DNA of 64,000 nt from Xestospongia muta (lineage: Eukaryota > Porifera > Demospongiae > Haplosclerida > Petrosiidae): assembly GCA_963693285.1 (NCBI GenBank), contig OY848920.1:4973135-5037134 (forward strand), in the 5' to 3' direction. Below are positions 37,621 to 51,200 of the stretch, one piece after another (the first letter of the stretch is position 1; each line of letters starts with the position of its first letter). Made by a program: the position numbers and the translations under genes. The notes under the pieces were generated by a model. The model was not told where the DNA came from, made no database searches, and was given only the letters and a program-made list of their open reading frames with translations.

Positions 37621-39469
37621 TTCATAATGCAAAGTAGCACAATCTTTAATTCCTGGTAATTTAGCTAGATTTCATTGAATACTTTTTACTTCATTTCCAG
37701 TGAGTGCTATAGGCACCTTTAAGACAAGATTGGTACGATATTGATCATTTGAAGAAGAACATGGTATCTCATACAAAGAGTGTTTTAAATAGGGAATCAA
37801 ATGTTCCTTTTTATCTATTTCCAAGTACAGTTTTTCATCATCATTGGCTATATTATCAACAATAACTTGAATTAAGTCATAGTTGAACTATGTACAGTGA
37901 TTTCCTGTAAGGGTATTAAACACAGTAGCGATGCTATCTTCTTTTGATTCCATAACTTCAGGAAAGAGTTGCCCACCACAATAACAGTTAGCATGTGTCT
38001 GAATACGCATTGGTTCAACTTTACATTTACTAAAGGAATCAATAAGTTGATTAACACAAGCCATGTAAGCTTTACGTACATCACAATTCTCATCCATAAG
38101 TTTATTTCTCTCTGCTTCCATCTGAGTATCTGCTAAATCTTCTCAGTTGGGATATTGGTCTTTTGCCATCTCTGGTGACAGGTGAATTGTTGTGACAGTT
38201 TGCCTTGATGTAGTTTTCATTGAGGTAAATTTCAAAATGGATTCTATGACAGATTGGTCTGTCAATTTTTAAAAGTTCTATATATGTTCCATTATTTCCA
38301 TTTTCTATTTTCCAGGCCCACAAAACAGCATTTTTCCTGTGTATGTCATTATCGTTGTCCTGAGAAAAAATTTCTAGTGTTTTTGTAGATAAAGTAAGAC
38401 CATGTCCTACTTTTATTTATATAGTCATCTATATTAAGTGTAACTGTAATGATAAGACGATCATCACATTCCTTCTCCTGTTCCATATATTGTAGGCCAT
38501 ACTGACTCAATAAATTAGTAACATCTATAAAAATGAAACAGATTATTTAAAATAAGAAAAAGTGAATCCACACAATCTTTGTAATTACATACTAGGGTAC
38601 TTGGTCATAAAGTACCAACTGTATCGTAATGATAATGTGTCATAAAGACTAACATGGGTTATAATTAATTTGACAATAATTATTAATTTACCAAGGTAGT
38701 CTTGAATCTTTTCAGCTTTCCTTTTATTATTAACAATAGGACCTTCAATGCAGAGATCAGTACTTTCCAAATGACAGGAGATGATTGAGAATACGTCCAC
38801 TTTTTACTTACATTAGATAATTTAATGATAGGGTCATCTTGACTGCATATTAAACCATCCAAATAATTGTGAGAAGCTCCAAGGGCCAAACAATGACTTG
38901 TCAACTATTTTTCATATCTGCTAATAGATATAAATGTCTAAAATAGAAAGAACAAAATCAGTAATGCATCACCAAAAGTATCTATAGGTCCAGCAAGAAG
39001 TCTATACCATAATAATTATATTGTGATATTATTATTACAATATTATCAGTAACCAATTAAATACAGACATCCTGCTACACCTCTAACACTATGAAAATTA
39101 CAAGTATATCACAAAGATATGCTGGCACCACATTCAAATAAAAAATACACAATATATTGTGTGAATGTGGTATGATGGTCGCAATATGGGAATTAAAAAA
39201 GTCATTTCACTTCACCATAGATGAATGTCAACAGGCTAATGTTTACCTGTTAAAGGTCCAGGATTGAGTTCAACATCACCTGATAATATAAGAAGTACCA
39301 AAAGAAATATAACCAGGTAAAAATCAAGGTTTGTAACACCGCAATTTTCAAAATACCACAATGACTCCATCAATCCAGTAACATTGACAGCTCTCCTTGC
39401 AGTATTACATGGTATATGACAACAATGCCATAATCCAATGCTGATCCTCCATTGAGATATATCAATCAT
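37620..39469 (-). pseudogene. Gene F: broken 2A-signal/death-domain gene
   Basis: First exon 39,469-39,247 starts MIDISQWRISIGLW, continues to a hydrophobic segment (FYLVIFLLVLLILSG) and ends DVELNPGPLT at a phase-1 donor, exactly as in gene E. The death-domain exon (about 38,945-38,690) is frameshifted at least twice (ASHNYLDGL; EGPIVNNKRKAEKIQDYLGK in another frame). Further downstream: GLQYMEQEKECDDRLIITVT (38,500), WAWKIENGNNGTYIELLK (38,310), DENCDVRKAYMACVNQLI (38,090), LTGNEVKSIQ followed by TGA (37,690). The downstream domains differ from gene E and loosely recall domain X. First exon open; remainder dead. Confidence 0.65.
39254..39280 (-). other. 2A-like motif GDVELNPGP in gene F leader
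   Basis: The nine codons encode the canonical D-V/I-E-x-N-P-G-P core directly after a hydrophobic stretch. In known 2A peptides the bond between the final Gly and Pro is skipped during translation. Preserved although the rest of the gene is broken. Confidence 0.9.
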
Positions 39470-39529
39470 TGCAAATAGAAGTCCTGAGGTAACCGAGAGT
39501 ACTTCCGTCTTTCCCAAAGCAGCTAGTCA

Positions 39530-40068
39530 CAGGAACAAACTCACTTAATATTCAGAAGATTCATTGATTGTTTTGGTCGATCACGTGAACACTACTGTCG
39601 TCACATGAACGTTCAGAATCATCTGTCATGTGTTGCTTTATATTATAATGGAGTAATGATAAATATTCAAAGAAGATAGTCTATTAATGAAATTACTGTT
39701 GTGTTAAGTATGGATTGTGTTAGATTTATGATGCGTTTTGTCTCGTCTTCTTAGATGTTAAGCACGTGTTACAATACCATTCAGAAGCGAGAGGATGTTT
39801 GATGTTAACAGAGGTCCTATTGAATGTAAGTGAAATTATTGTAATTATATGTTGAATCAAGGATTATTGAAAGACAAAACATGTTTAATTTATGCATTTT
39901 TTGGGTTGATAAACGTACCAGTGATACCACTCTTCACATAAGTCACATTGTATCATATTCATTTTTGTAGAAACATAGTGGCATAATTTACAGGTTCATT
40001 CACATTTTTTTTCATATACTATATCAAAAACAAATAAAATAATTCTTTACACTGGATATTTTGATATA
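39530..40068. other. Region upstream of gene F
   Basis: AT-rich; presumably contains the gene F promoter. No motif called. Confidence 0.4.
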
Positions 40069-40806
40069 CCTTTCTGTAATAATTCATACCAGGCGTGATC
40101 AGTGATATAGTGCTTCACATCATTAATGGAGTTGTTAATGATTTCATCTGGTAATGACATTAAAAGACCATTTGTTGTAATTAGTTGTCCATGTTGTGAC
40201 AAGGTTTCAATACTTCTTTGATTGACAGTCATGGCTAGAGTTTCTATGGCACAAGAATTATATATAGTGTTGTAACAAATTCATTCTTCATTGTTGATAG
40301 TATGAACTATTATCCTCATGCAACAGCTTTTCATTATTTGCAATTTTAATCTCATTATCACATCTAAAATATATGTGTATTCAGTGTTTATTAAAAATAA
40401 ACTATTTACAGAAAAAGACAATCATAAGATAAAGCTGCATTATACCAACATCCAGCCATAACATCCTTGATCTGATTGAAGAGCTAGCACTACCACACCT
40501 TGTTAGACTAGTAAATATCGTCAACACCAGCAAAATTTTAATTCAAATAGTAATTCAATAGGACACTTGTTACCATCAATATCATTATTATTATTAAATT
40601 AAATTGTTTTTTGAAAACTCTAGCAGCTCCTCTCTCTAGAATCTTTTAATGAGTTGTTCAGTTGCTTTATCTTTAAATTTCAAGGATCCCCCTCTATAGA
40701 CTTTTTTGAAGATATGATTGTATCTATTAACAGCAAGAACTGAGCTTGAGTTACTAGATCATTAGTTATTGGATAATTAATAAGTATGTTCTCTCTGTCG
40801 GTCATG
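40069..40806 (-). pseudogene. Unrecognised minus-strand exon pair
   Basis: Upstream open stretch from ATG 40,806 (MTDRENILINYPITNDLVTQ) reaches TGA at about 40,683. A second exon-like stretch about 40,235-40,069 (MTVNQRSIETLSQHGQLITT ... VKHYITDHAWYELLQK) has an AG upstream and a GTATAT donor. Family unknown; connection between them and to gene F is unproven. Confidence 0.3.
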
Positions 40807-41076
40807 ATTCAGAACAAAACTTACAGTAAATAAGACAATGTGCGTATATGTACTACTGCACTCTAGAATGACAACTAATCATACAACTTCCTTTATATAC
40901 ACTGACTATACAGGAAGTGATTCTTGTTAAAAACATTATGTGGGTGTTGTGTAATTCGTAACTGTTGGGGGAGGACAAAAACAGTGCACTTACGGTGTGA
41001 CAGGTCTCCAAATATTCAATTATTCCAATTTTACGAATTACAGATATTTCCGGTATGTATTGGTGTATGCAATAAC

Positions 41077-42009
41077 CGCGCTATCTAGTTGAATACCAGA
41101 AGAAAGGCTGTACTCACTCACTCAATAAAAGCTCCAGTTTGTAAATAGTTGCAGTTAATTCGTTGTACTAGTTGTACTTGGAAGTAATAAAAAGGTATAA
41201 ATCTATTGATAGTTTATCTTGTATATGTTGTGTATTGCATTGGTCACGCCCCTTTTAAGAACTGTTTATTGAAGTGAAAGATGAAGACTAAGTCTTCCAC
41301 ATCACGCATATTATGAGGAAAAGGTTGCTTGTACAAAATAAGGCTTGTTATGAGAGAGATTGCTTAGTCCTAATCAAGTTTAAAATAATGTGTTAACTTC
41401 AATATGTGATGTATGTTTGAAAATAGAATTTGGAAGATTGAAAAGTCATTAGTGTTCCTTTGTGGTTGATACAAACTAGACATTCTAAGTATTTACCACA
41501 GGGTATTTCTTATATAAAGCACTCATATTCACAAGTTCTCCAAGGTTCTATCATATAACCAATGAAATAAGTGTGATTTGTGGGTGTGTTGAAAAAGGTA
41601 CAATTTCCTATGCCATGCTACATGTTACTATAGAACCCATTTTACATTTTTGTGTCCATAGATTGTGGCATAACTATAAAGCATTGTGTAAATATGTTAC
41701 CTTAGTTGTGTAAATGTGCTATGTGAATGGACTAATGTGTTATATCTTAGGAATGTATGTTGTACTATTTAAGTAGCTGATTTTGTGATTTAAAATAGAG
41801 AGATATATACAGAGACATATATATACGCGCTATCTAGTTGAATACCAGAAGAAAGGCTGTACTCACTCACTCAATAAAAGCTCCAGTTTGTAAATAGTTG
41901 CAGTTAATTCGTTGTACTAGTTGTACTTGGAAGTAATAAAAAGGTATAAATCTATTGATAGTTGTGTATTGCATCGGTCACGCCCCTTTTAAGAACTGTT
42001 TATTGAAGT
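41077..42009 (+). repeat. Direct repeats (199 and 184 bp) upstream of gene E
   Basis: 41,077-41,275 and 41,826-42,009 are nearly identical, starting CGCGCTATCTAGTTGAATAC and ending ACTGTTTATTGAAGT; the second lacks 15 bp (TTTATCTTGTATATG). Both contain ACTCACTCACTCAATAAAAG. The ~550 bp between holds no ORF. Could be LTR-like ends of a deleted retroelement or a simple duplication of the gene E upstream region. TTACGAATTACAG.TATTTCC just left of the first repeat recurs at about 59,258. Confidence 0.8.
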
Positions 42010-42256
42010 ACAATTTTGTCTTTTAAAACTAATAACATTTAGTGTTCAATATACATGTATACAATATACGTCTGATTAACTGAATTGACTTGTGTATCCC
42101 AGCTATAAAATGTATAGAGGGTGTTTTAATATATAATTATGTAAAATAGAGCAAATAAGATTAAAACATTTACTAAATGTTTTTTTAATTTTCTTGTTCA
42201 TGAAGTGCTAATGACAAACTACTCATATATTTACATATTATTTTCTCATTATAGTA

Positions 42257-45200
42257 ATGATTGATGTCACTCAATGGAGAGTGTGTATTGGATTATGGGC
42301 GTGTCATCAGATATCATGTAGTACTCATTCTAAAGAGACCCCAAACACTGAAAGCAGTTGTAGGATAGATGAAGTGACTATTATCAGGAAGATTAAAGAT
42401 CTTACTTTCTCTTTAGGAATCTTTCTTTCACTTCTACTTATTTTATCAGGAGATGTTGAACTCAATCCTGGACCTAAAACTGGTAACTCTACTATTAAAA
42501 TGAATAGGCTATGCCATTTTTACATATCTTTGTGTCTATTAGTCACTTATGAGTTAGATTAGTTGTCCTTATTATAGATAAAAAGTTTATTTCAGAATTA
42601 GAATTTTATAAAGCAATAGTCTGATACTACTAAGGTCAATAATAATTGACATTTATATAAACAATGATAGCTCACCAGGCTATGATGAACTAAGTTAGTG
42701 TCAGCTCAGGTGACATTAGTTGATTAAATCAGCTTTCCAAGTATTTCAAGCACTCACGTAGGCCATTATTGTTCTTAATTATAATTATACAATCTATAAG
42801 GACTTTACAACACATAACGTTTTTGAAATCTTATCAAGACAGCAGAAATGTGGCTGAGTTTTTCTGGAGATTTGGTACAGTCCTTTTTATGGGCAAAGTG
42901 TTCCAGTGTTAGAACTTCATTAAACTATAAAATCAGTTCTTCATTACTTTAAAATGTGATGCTATTGTGCTCAATTATATTCAACAATTGCACAATCAAT
43001 GATGGCTTGCTAATGTACAGTGAACTTAATATATACATTTAGTCTGTTGTCTTTCTAACTATGTTGCAACTAAGAATTAGCTCATGGCATGTTTTAATTA
43101 TTGACATTGATTGGTTCATAAATTCAGCTCTCCAACTTATGGGCCATTTCCAGCACTTATACACATACATGCCTATCACACAAGCTATTTTAAAATACTC
43201 TTATTTATACAAGCTACTTTTGACTGAACATGCAAAAGCTTTGTCAAAAGAAAATTAAAGTAATAAGTAAACATGAATAAAGAATATATATGCAGTTTAC
43301 AACTTACATGTCTGAGTTTGAGTGATACTGAAGTAATATAATAGTGTTGTTTGCTGTGTAATTATGAAAGCTTATGGCTGTTTTGCTATTTTGATAATAG
43401 AAAGTGACATTTATGTTTCAGATCCTATTGAATGAATAGGAGTGACAGTAGTACCTATTTTTAATAAGTTTATTATAATGTAAGAAAATTATGCTATTGA
43501 GCAAATTGAATAATTTTTTTGCTCAATTACCTAACTTTATTGGTACTCACTTGCATTCATAATGTTGGTATCTTATTGCCATATTGTGAACACTGATGTA
43601 TCAGCTTTTGTGAAGTAAAAATGAAAATCTAATAGATTTCATGCCTTACTATAATAGGTATGTTGTTAGTAAGTGATGTTGAAATGTTGACTTTAGTAAA
43701 GTTTACTTGTGTTATTTATGCTTTAGATCCTATTGAATGTTGGTTTGCATTGATAAACTTAATAATGTATTGACTTCAAATTTGATGAGAACAGATAAAT
43801 TTTTTGCCATATCATTTATAGCTACACAAGCCAGCCCTGCATACTTTTAAAAGTTGTATTTGCTTGTTTATATTCTGTTTTCTATAACAGTCTTTATGCT
43901 GATGATGCTCATGCAATGCTTTGTACTATATGAGCATTGAGACTACCAAGGGTGAAACATACTCTATTGGGATGTGTCAAAGTTGTTTAACCATTTGTGA
44001 TCATAGTATGTCTTGGTAAAATGGCAAGACATGATATATGGCATGCTAAATGTCCATGTCCCAGTTCTATAGTTTATACATCTTACGTTGACTATATTAT
44101 AAGTGTACTATACTGGTGGTATGATGATATAAGGAATATTAACACATTAAGTGTACATTATCTTCCTTCTTGAAGAAATGTTATCACCATAATCATATTC
44201 AATACTGTCTTTATGAACCATTTACTTCTCAGACATATCATCACAGTACCCTATAGTGGCTTTTATTGGTGGTCAAGATATTTGACAGTTTGGTATTAAA
44301 ATGAGCAAAGCTAAAAGTTGGCATAATTTTATTTGGATGGATTCATTAACTAAAACCACCAACGTAATGAAGAGTGGGTGGTATTATTGTGGGTGGTACT
44401 GTTATATTGCCTCTTAGAATAACATGAATCAAAGTCAAAGTGATATAGTGACTGATGGAATTTCATGAGATATCTAGTTGTGTATGAGGTTACCATATCT
44501 GTAGTAGTACTTGAACACTCATACTTAGTGAAGAGTTACTATTGATAGTTTTTTATTTGACATTCTTATTGTTGACCATTAAGATGCCAAATTAAACTTG
44601 TGTCCAATAAAATCTGTTATACAATACTTATGTTGTTATTTTCATCACCTATAAATATTTTGATGTGATTATTTTTTTATTCTTTGCAGCATTTAAACCA
44701 GAGAAACGTATGTTGTTGGAATTACTTTCTCCAGTCGCTGTAAAATGGCATGAAATAGGAGATTTACTTGGAGTTGATAGTGACACCATGGATAGCCTAT
44801 CGATGGCTAATCGTACTGATCTTGTCAAAATGTCCAAAATGTTACAGAAATGGTTAGATAATGAACCTACTCCAGTAACATGGGACAACATCCTTAAAGT
44901 CTTAGAGGGACCATTACAAATGAAATCACTAGCAGTTGAAATTCGGCAACTCCTTAATTCAAGTAAGTGATATATTGATTTTCATTTTCATATGAAAATG
45001 TTCACGGACTTCACTAAATGTATTAGTAGTATACAAAAGAAGGAAAATGTTCTACAAAAAATATCTTGTACTAATATTAATTAATATATTACTATAGCAG
45101 CAACAAAGCATGTATTACATTATAGAGAGATATGAGTGAACCAACAACAAAACATGCAATACACTACTCTCTATGACAACAATAATAAACAGATGGTGCC

Positions 45201-48200
45201 TTTGATTGTAGTATAAATAATGTAGCATAAGTGGAAGGGACTAATTTAGCTAAATAGACAGAAGTATGTTATGAGATGTTTTTATAACAAGAATACATAT
45301 ATAAAGTACACTTAACAAAATATTTTGTGATTGACTATTTAATAGAATAGACATTAAAATACTAGTATAAACGAATACAGATAATAAAAAAGAATGTGAA
45401 ATTATCATTACATTTAAGACTAGAGAGTTGGCAGAAGGTATGAAACTTATCAAAGACACAATATTCTTGCAGTAAAAGTAATAATATTCATTGGTCATTT
45501 TGTATGTCAGCAGTTATGTTATGTTGTTTTATTAAACTTGTTGCTCCTAAGTCACACACAACTATAGATTAAAAAAATAAAAATAGTATAGTATGCCTTG
45601 TATAGTATCGATAACATATGGCCATTTGAGCATAAAAGAGAGATATAGTTTAGTAGGATTAGTTCATAATATTAATAGATTTAGCATATAGACTAGTACT
45701 GCTTGAATTGTTATTTAGGTAAGTGTTGGCAATCTGTTACAGCTATCTTTCACCTTTGAATTCAATTTCAGGAAAAATTGAACACAATAGAAGGTTCCAA
45801 TACCGGCCAACAGTTGTATTAACTAAAGTATATAACTTTTGTGTATGAGACATATAGTATACACAAGGGGTGGGCTCTCAGTGTTTAATGTACGAACTTG
45901 TCTTCACCTTGTGTTTTACTAACACTGTATAGGTGGTATATTTCGTTGGGAATTAATTAATTTTACCAATTTTGTGATTTGAGCAAATTGCTAAATTAAA
46001 AACATTTTCGAAAATTTATACCATATAGGTGGTATCTTTCACATTTATTTTGTTCAATTAAAGATAAAAGTACAGGGAACTTCTAAACCTCCTTAAAGTA
46101 AGTCAAAAGAATATTGCCTGCTATCGGTCACTTCATAAGTTATGGGTAAAATCACAAAAATTTATACCCACGAAATATACTACCTATACAGTATCTTGGT
46201 CATAATGATCCTTTCTATATACATGTTGTATTACTGATACATCATAGTTATATAAAGTCTAATACAAATGAATAAGTCTTGCCATGTTTGTGAAGTGGTA
46301 ACTGAGTAAGTGATAGTATCATTCAAATACCAAGCAAGATTAAGTGCTAGATTTATGATGAAAGATTCTCTGAGCCTTTACATGGCGCTTTAAAATGTAT
46401 CAATATTTCATATACAAAATTTATATTAACTTGAAGATGAAAAGTTCTTTGGAAATGTCCCGTAGTACAAATATAAATTGATATATTAACTGTTAATAGC
46501 AGTTTTTTAGTGTTATGAGACGTTTCCTGAATCCGTTACTTCACTCCAAGTCCACATACAATCTTGAAAACACTTTTCAGAACATTTCTGTCGATTGCTT
46601 CGACCAATGGCTTTCTGTCTTGCTGATGCGTATTTCTCTAAGATTGTCTACAACATACTAAAAAATCTCCACTTTAAGTATTGTACTTTTCGAGAAATGG
46701 CACATTGATCTCTGCAGCCTGATAATTCTTTTGCAAGTTTTAAGCTTTTGTTTTCCTTGATGATGTTCTTGATACTACTGTTATTGTAAGTCCCACACGT
46801 TTTTCTATTCATTGCTAAACATTGGTAGCTGCTAACATTTAGCTTGCCAAGTTATAGCAGCTCAAACCAATCCCCAGTAACAGGCAGTGGAGACACACAT
46901 GTGCACACACACGTACTGACAGAGTACAGTATACCCTATATAGTATAGATACCATATGGCCAAAGCCAATCTTAGAACTGCCTCACATGCTGATCACAGG
47001 TGGCTATAATAAAATTATCTAAAATAGAAAAATTTTTTACAACTACATTTGAGCATGACAGAATATAGAGATATAGTTCTGTAGAATTGGTTCATAGTAT
47101 TAAAAGCTTTAGCTAGGGTATATATAGACTGCTTAAATTGTTATTTAATTAAGTCTTGACAATCAGTTAAAAACTACTATTCACCTTTGTATTCTATTTC
47201 ACGAACATTGAACACACAGTACAATGTTCCAACACTGATCAACAGCTATTTTAGTTAAAGGATATAACTTTTTAGTGTATGAAACATAATAGTATAAAGA
47301 AAGGGTGGTCTTTCATTGTTTAATATAGAAACTTGTCTTCACCTTGTGTGATATTAACACACAGTACAATGTTCCAACACTGATCAACAGCTATTTTAGT
47401 TAAAGGATATAACTTTTTAGTGTATGAAACATAATAGTATAAAGAAAGGGTGGTCTTTCATTGTTTAATATAGAAACTTGTCTTCACCTTGTGTGATATT
47501 AATGTCTTGGTCATAGTGACCCTATCTATGTACATGTTTATTACTGATAATTAAGTCTTGACAATCAGTTAAAAACTACTATTCACCTTTGTATTCTATT
47601 TCACGAACATTGAACACACAGTACAATGTTCCAATCAGTTAAAAACTACTATTCACCTTTGTATTCTATTTCACGAACATTGAACACACAGTACAATGTT
47701 CCAACACTGATCAACAGCTATTTTAGTTAAAGGATATAACTTTTTTGTGTATGAAACATAATAGTATAAAGAAAGGGTGGTCTTTCATTGTTTAATATAG
47801 AAACTTGTCTTCACCTTGTGTGATATTAATGTCTTGGTCATAGTGACCCTATCTATGTACATGTTTATTACTGATACATCAGAGTTACATAACACATACA
47901 GAACATGTTGTCCAAAATATGTAATATTAGGTTTGAGTGAAAAAACAACAGTTCAGTTAATTATATATAGTTTATTAATTTTATACAGTTTTGACAACAC
48001 CATAACTAATAACTGTATTAACTTGTAGTTAGTATATCCAAACATTAGGTCATTATAACCAATCATCATTATTATTAACATTACATAGGTGAAACATTTG
48101 AAGTACTTCAAGATAATCCCATTCCAGACACTGAAATATCTGATTCAGGTACATTTAATACATTGTTTATCAATACATTATGTTAACGTTTAGATTACAG

Positions 48201-51200
48201 CTTTTCCCATATAAGCATAATGTTTAGTTTTATATTATCATAGTAAAGAATGTAGATGAGTACCAAAAGTTCTATTAGCTTCGATTACAAACAAATGCTC
48301 ATTTGAAAGGTGACCTTATTACTTAAAAGGCAGTCCTAGATTTGTTTTTAAAGAAAACAGTTTTCTTTCACTTATTTTGATCTTTAGCTCTGAACAAACA
48401 ACTTGCATTTTCTCAGATTCTGAATCTTCATTGTAACTTTTTTGGGCTAACATTCCTAGTACAATACATCCTCTATTATCTGAACACTCCTGTGCACCTC
48501 TAATCATCAATGTGTTCAGATAATTGAATTTGTTCAGATAATTGAAATAATATTAATTAACATTAATAACACCTCAGTTTAATTATTGCTAAAGTAAGAA
48601 GTCATTGTTGGCTATTAATTAACATTAATAACACCTCAGTTTAATTATTGCTAAAATAAGAAGTCATTGTTGTCTGTTTCAGGGAAGTGAATCTTTTTTT
48701 TGCAGCCATTTCTTTCAATGGGATAAGAACACTTGCATTATATGGAGTTGCTTCTGGCTGGCAATGTAGCATCCAACTTTTCATATAAGCCCATCTTCAT
48801 TGCCTTAGTGTTAACGGCTTTTACTCCCATATCTGTCATTTTCTTCTTGAACTTGTTCAGCTTCGATTCATTTTTCTTTATATCAGAAACCGTCGACCTT
48901 CCAATGCCATACTTCTCAGATATTATAGTATATGATGTACCCTTCTTTAAAAGCTCAATGATTTCTTGCTTTTGTTCAATCGACAAAACTACTTCTTTCT
49001 CTTCGCTGGACATTCCTTCATTTTTTATTATTTCCGCCTTATTTGCGCATGCGTGTAAGCATGTGTGGCTCTTGGTTTGATCCGAATAAATGAGGGTTCG
49101 GATAATTGCGATACAGATAATCGAGGATGTACTGTAATGTGTTTATAGCTAATTATTATAAATAATATCCACTGAATTGAAAATAAATTTTGAGTATATA
49201 CCAAATCACTTGCCACCTTATACAACAGTTAAGGGAGACACTGAATTATCTTTAACCATTACTTTATATTCAAAGTACACATAAATTATTTAATCTTAAG
49301 AGTGTAAACTTTGTATAACTTATGATGATACTAAACAAAACTCATACGTTATCCAAACCACAATATTTTGCGTTTGTATAATTAGCAAGATTTGCTTTTA
49401 CCAAGAGTTTAATGTTGAGTTTATAATCCATGTAGATTTCCATAGTTCTAAATCTCTAAGAGTTTGCAGGCTATTGAGCAAGGATCTTGGTCTGAGCTTT
49501 TTGCATATGCTACAACTTTAAAACTTGAAAAAGTTTGTTTATGGTAGTTCTAGATTTGGCAAAACTTAGAAGCCAGAACCTAAGGTGTCTTTAAAAACAA
49601 GTTTTTGCTGTTGTATATAGGAGCCAGGATAAACTAGAGAATCTAATTTTTTTAGCATTGCCATAATATTTATCCTCGAAAAATGTTAAAGAAAAACCCA
49701 TTCTGCTACATACATATTGTATGTATTTTAACATTTCTCGTTGTTAAGTTACTATACCCTGCCCAATTTGACTTTCATGACAATTTTTATGGAGTTTTGT
49801 TTGATTACCTATTAATGTTATATAGGATTTATAGTTTATTACTTTACTAAACAGCTACCATTCCAGTGTTAAGAAAAACTCTAAGATATGTTGAGTGGTC
49901 CAAAGAATTTTTCTTTCTAGCTTATTCCTAGCCTCAGATATAATATTGACTAAGGGATCAAATATGACAGAATATAGTTTATAGAATCATTTCAGTATTA
50001 TAATGCATGTCATAGAGTAAATGAAAGGGATTATAATGAAATGCTCATGTATAAGGTTGCTTTTTGGGAACATTTTATTTAATTCCTTGGCACATATAAC
50101 ATGTCAGACTGTCATACAATAGTTTTTCTAGAAAAGTGTTTTATTTTACTTGTTCAGATAGTAACTCCAGACTTTTCTTATAGAAAAAATATTTACTTAT
50201 TATAACTGTAGTACACTAACATTCCTAGCAATGTGTTCGCGCCAATTATCACAATATTATATAATATATAATATCATTCTATGGTCACTGCCCACTCATA
50301 GTTAATTTATTAAAATTCTACTTATACATGTTGTGCCTAGTATTTGAAAGATGTTTAGGCTTTAGGGTGCAATCATAATGGTCATCTTAGATTTTCTATA
50401 CTTCCCTTTGTTAAGTTACTATACCCTGTCCAATTTGATTTTTATGACAATTTATATGGAATTTTGTTAGGTTGCCTATTCATGTTATATAGGATTTATA
50501 GTTTATTACTTTACTAAACAAACTATTTTCTCTCTAGCTTATTCCTAGCCTTAGATATAATATTGACTAAGGGATCAAATATAAAAGAATATAGTTTATT
50601 CAATCATTTCAGTTTTATGACACATGTCATAGAGTAAATGAAATGTATTAGAAGGAAATGCTTTTGGGAACATTTTACTTAATTTAGTTGGCACATAAAA
50701 CATGTTAGACAGTCTAATAATGGTTTTTCTAGAAAAGAGTTTTATTTCACTTGTTCTGATATTAACTGCAGATTTTTTTCTCCTAATAACAATTATTTAT
50801 AATGACTTTAGTACACTAACATTCCTAGCAATGTGTTTGTGATCAATAATCATAATAATCACATTATTATACAATGTATAATAATATCATTCTATGGTCA
50901 TTGCCCACTCATGTCCTAAGTACTGTTTATTCTCTTTCAGTACTGGTAATCAGCTATTTCTATTGAAAGTTTCAAAATGATCTGCGTTCGATATTTAGAA
51001 TGTCTAAAGATATGCAAAGACCGCAATTTTAACAATCTGTTAGAGATTGCATGAATGCAGATAGCATAAAGTTAAGCTGAAAGATTGACCACACCATATG
51101 AATAATTAATTAGGTGCAAACATAATTTCAAATCTACAAATCATTGATGGTAAGATTGACAGAAACTTTTATAAGCTCATCTCTTCAAAGAGCTAAACTT

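Larger units (their letters stand above)
45700..47870 (+). repeat. Nested tandem duplications in a gene E intron
   Basis: A unit containing CAATCAGTTAAAAACTACTA, GAACACACAGTACAATGTTC, AACAGCTATTTTAGTTAAAG and GAAACTTGTCTTCACCTTGT occurs at about 47,150, 47,350 (partial), 47,560, 47,630 and 47,700, with sub-blocks reiterated exactly. A diverged copy lies at 45,715-45,925, where a MITE follows. No ORF. Repeated local duplication of different lengths is evident. Confidence 0.85.

Noticed and set aside
45250..45498. Hydrophobic 82-aa minus ORF
   Set aside because: AT-rich intron translating into Ile/Leu/Ser; no splice context or conservation visible.
49028..49225. 65-aa ORF crossing the Tigger right end
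   Set aside because: Spans the TIR and host intron, no homology; chance frame.
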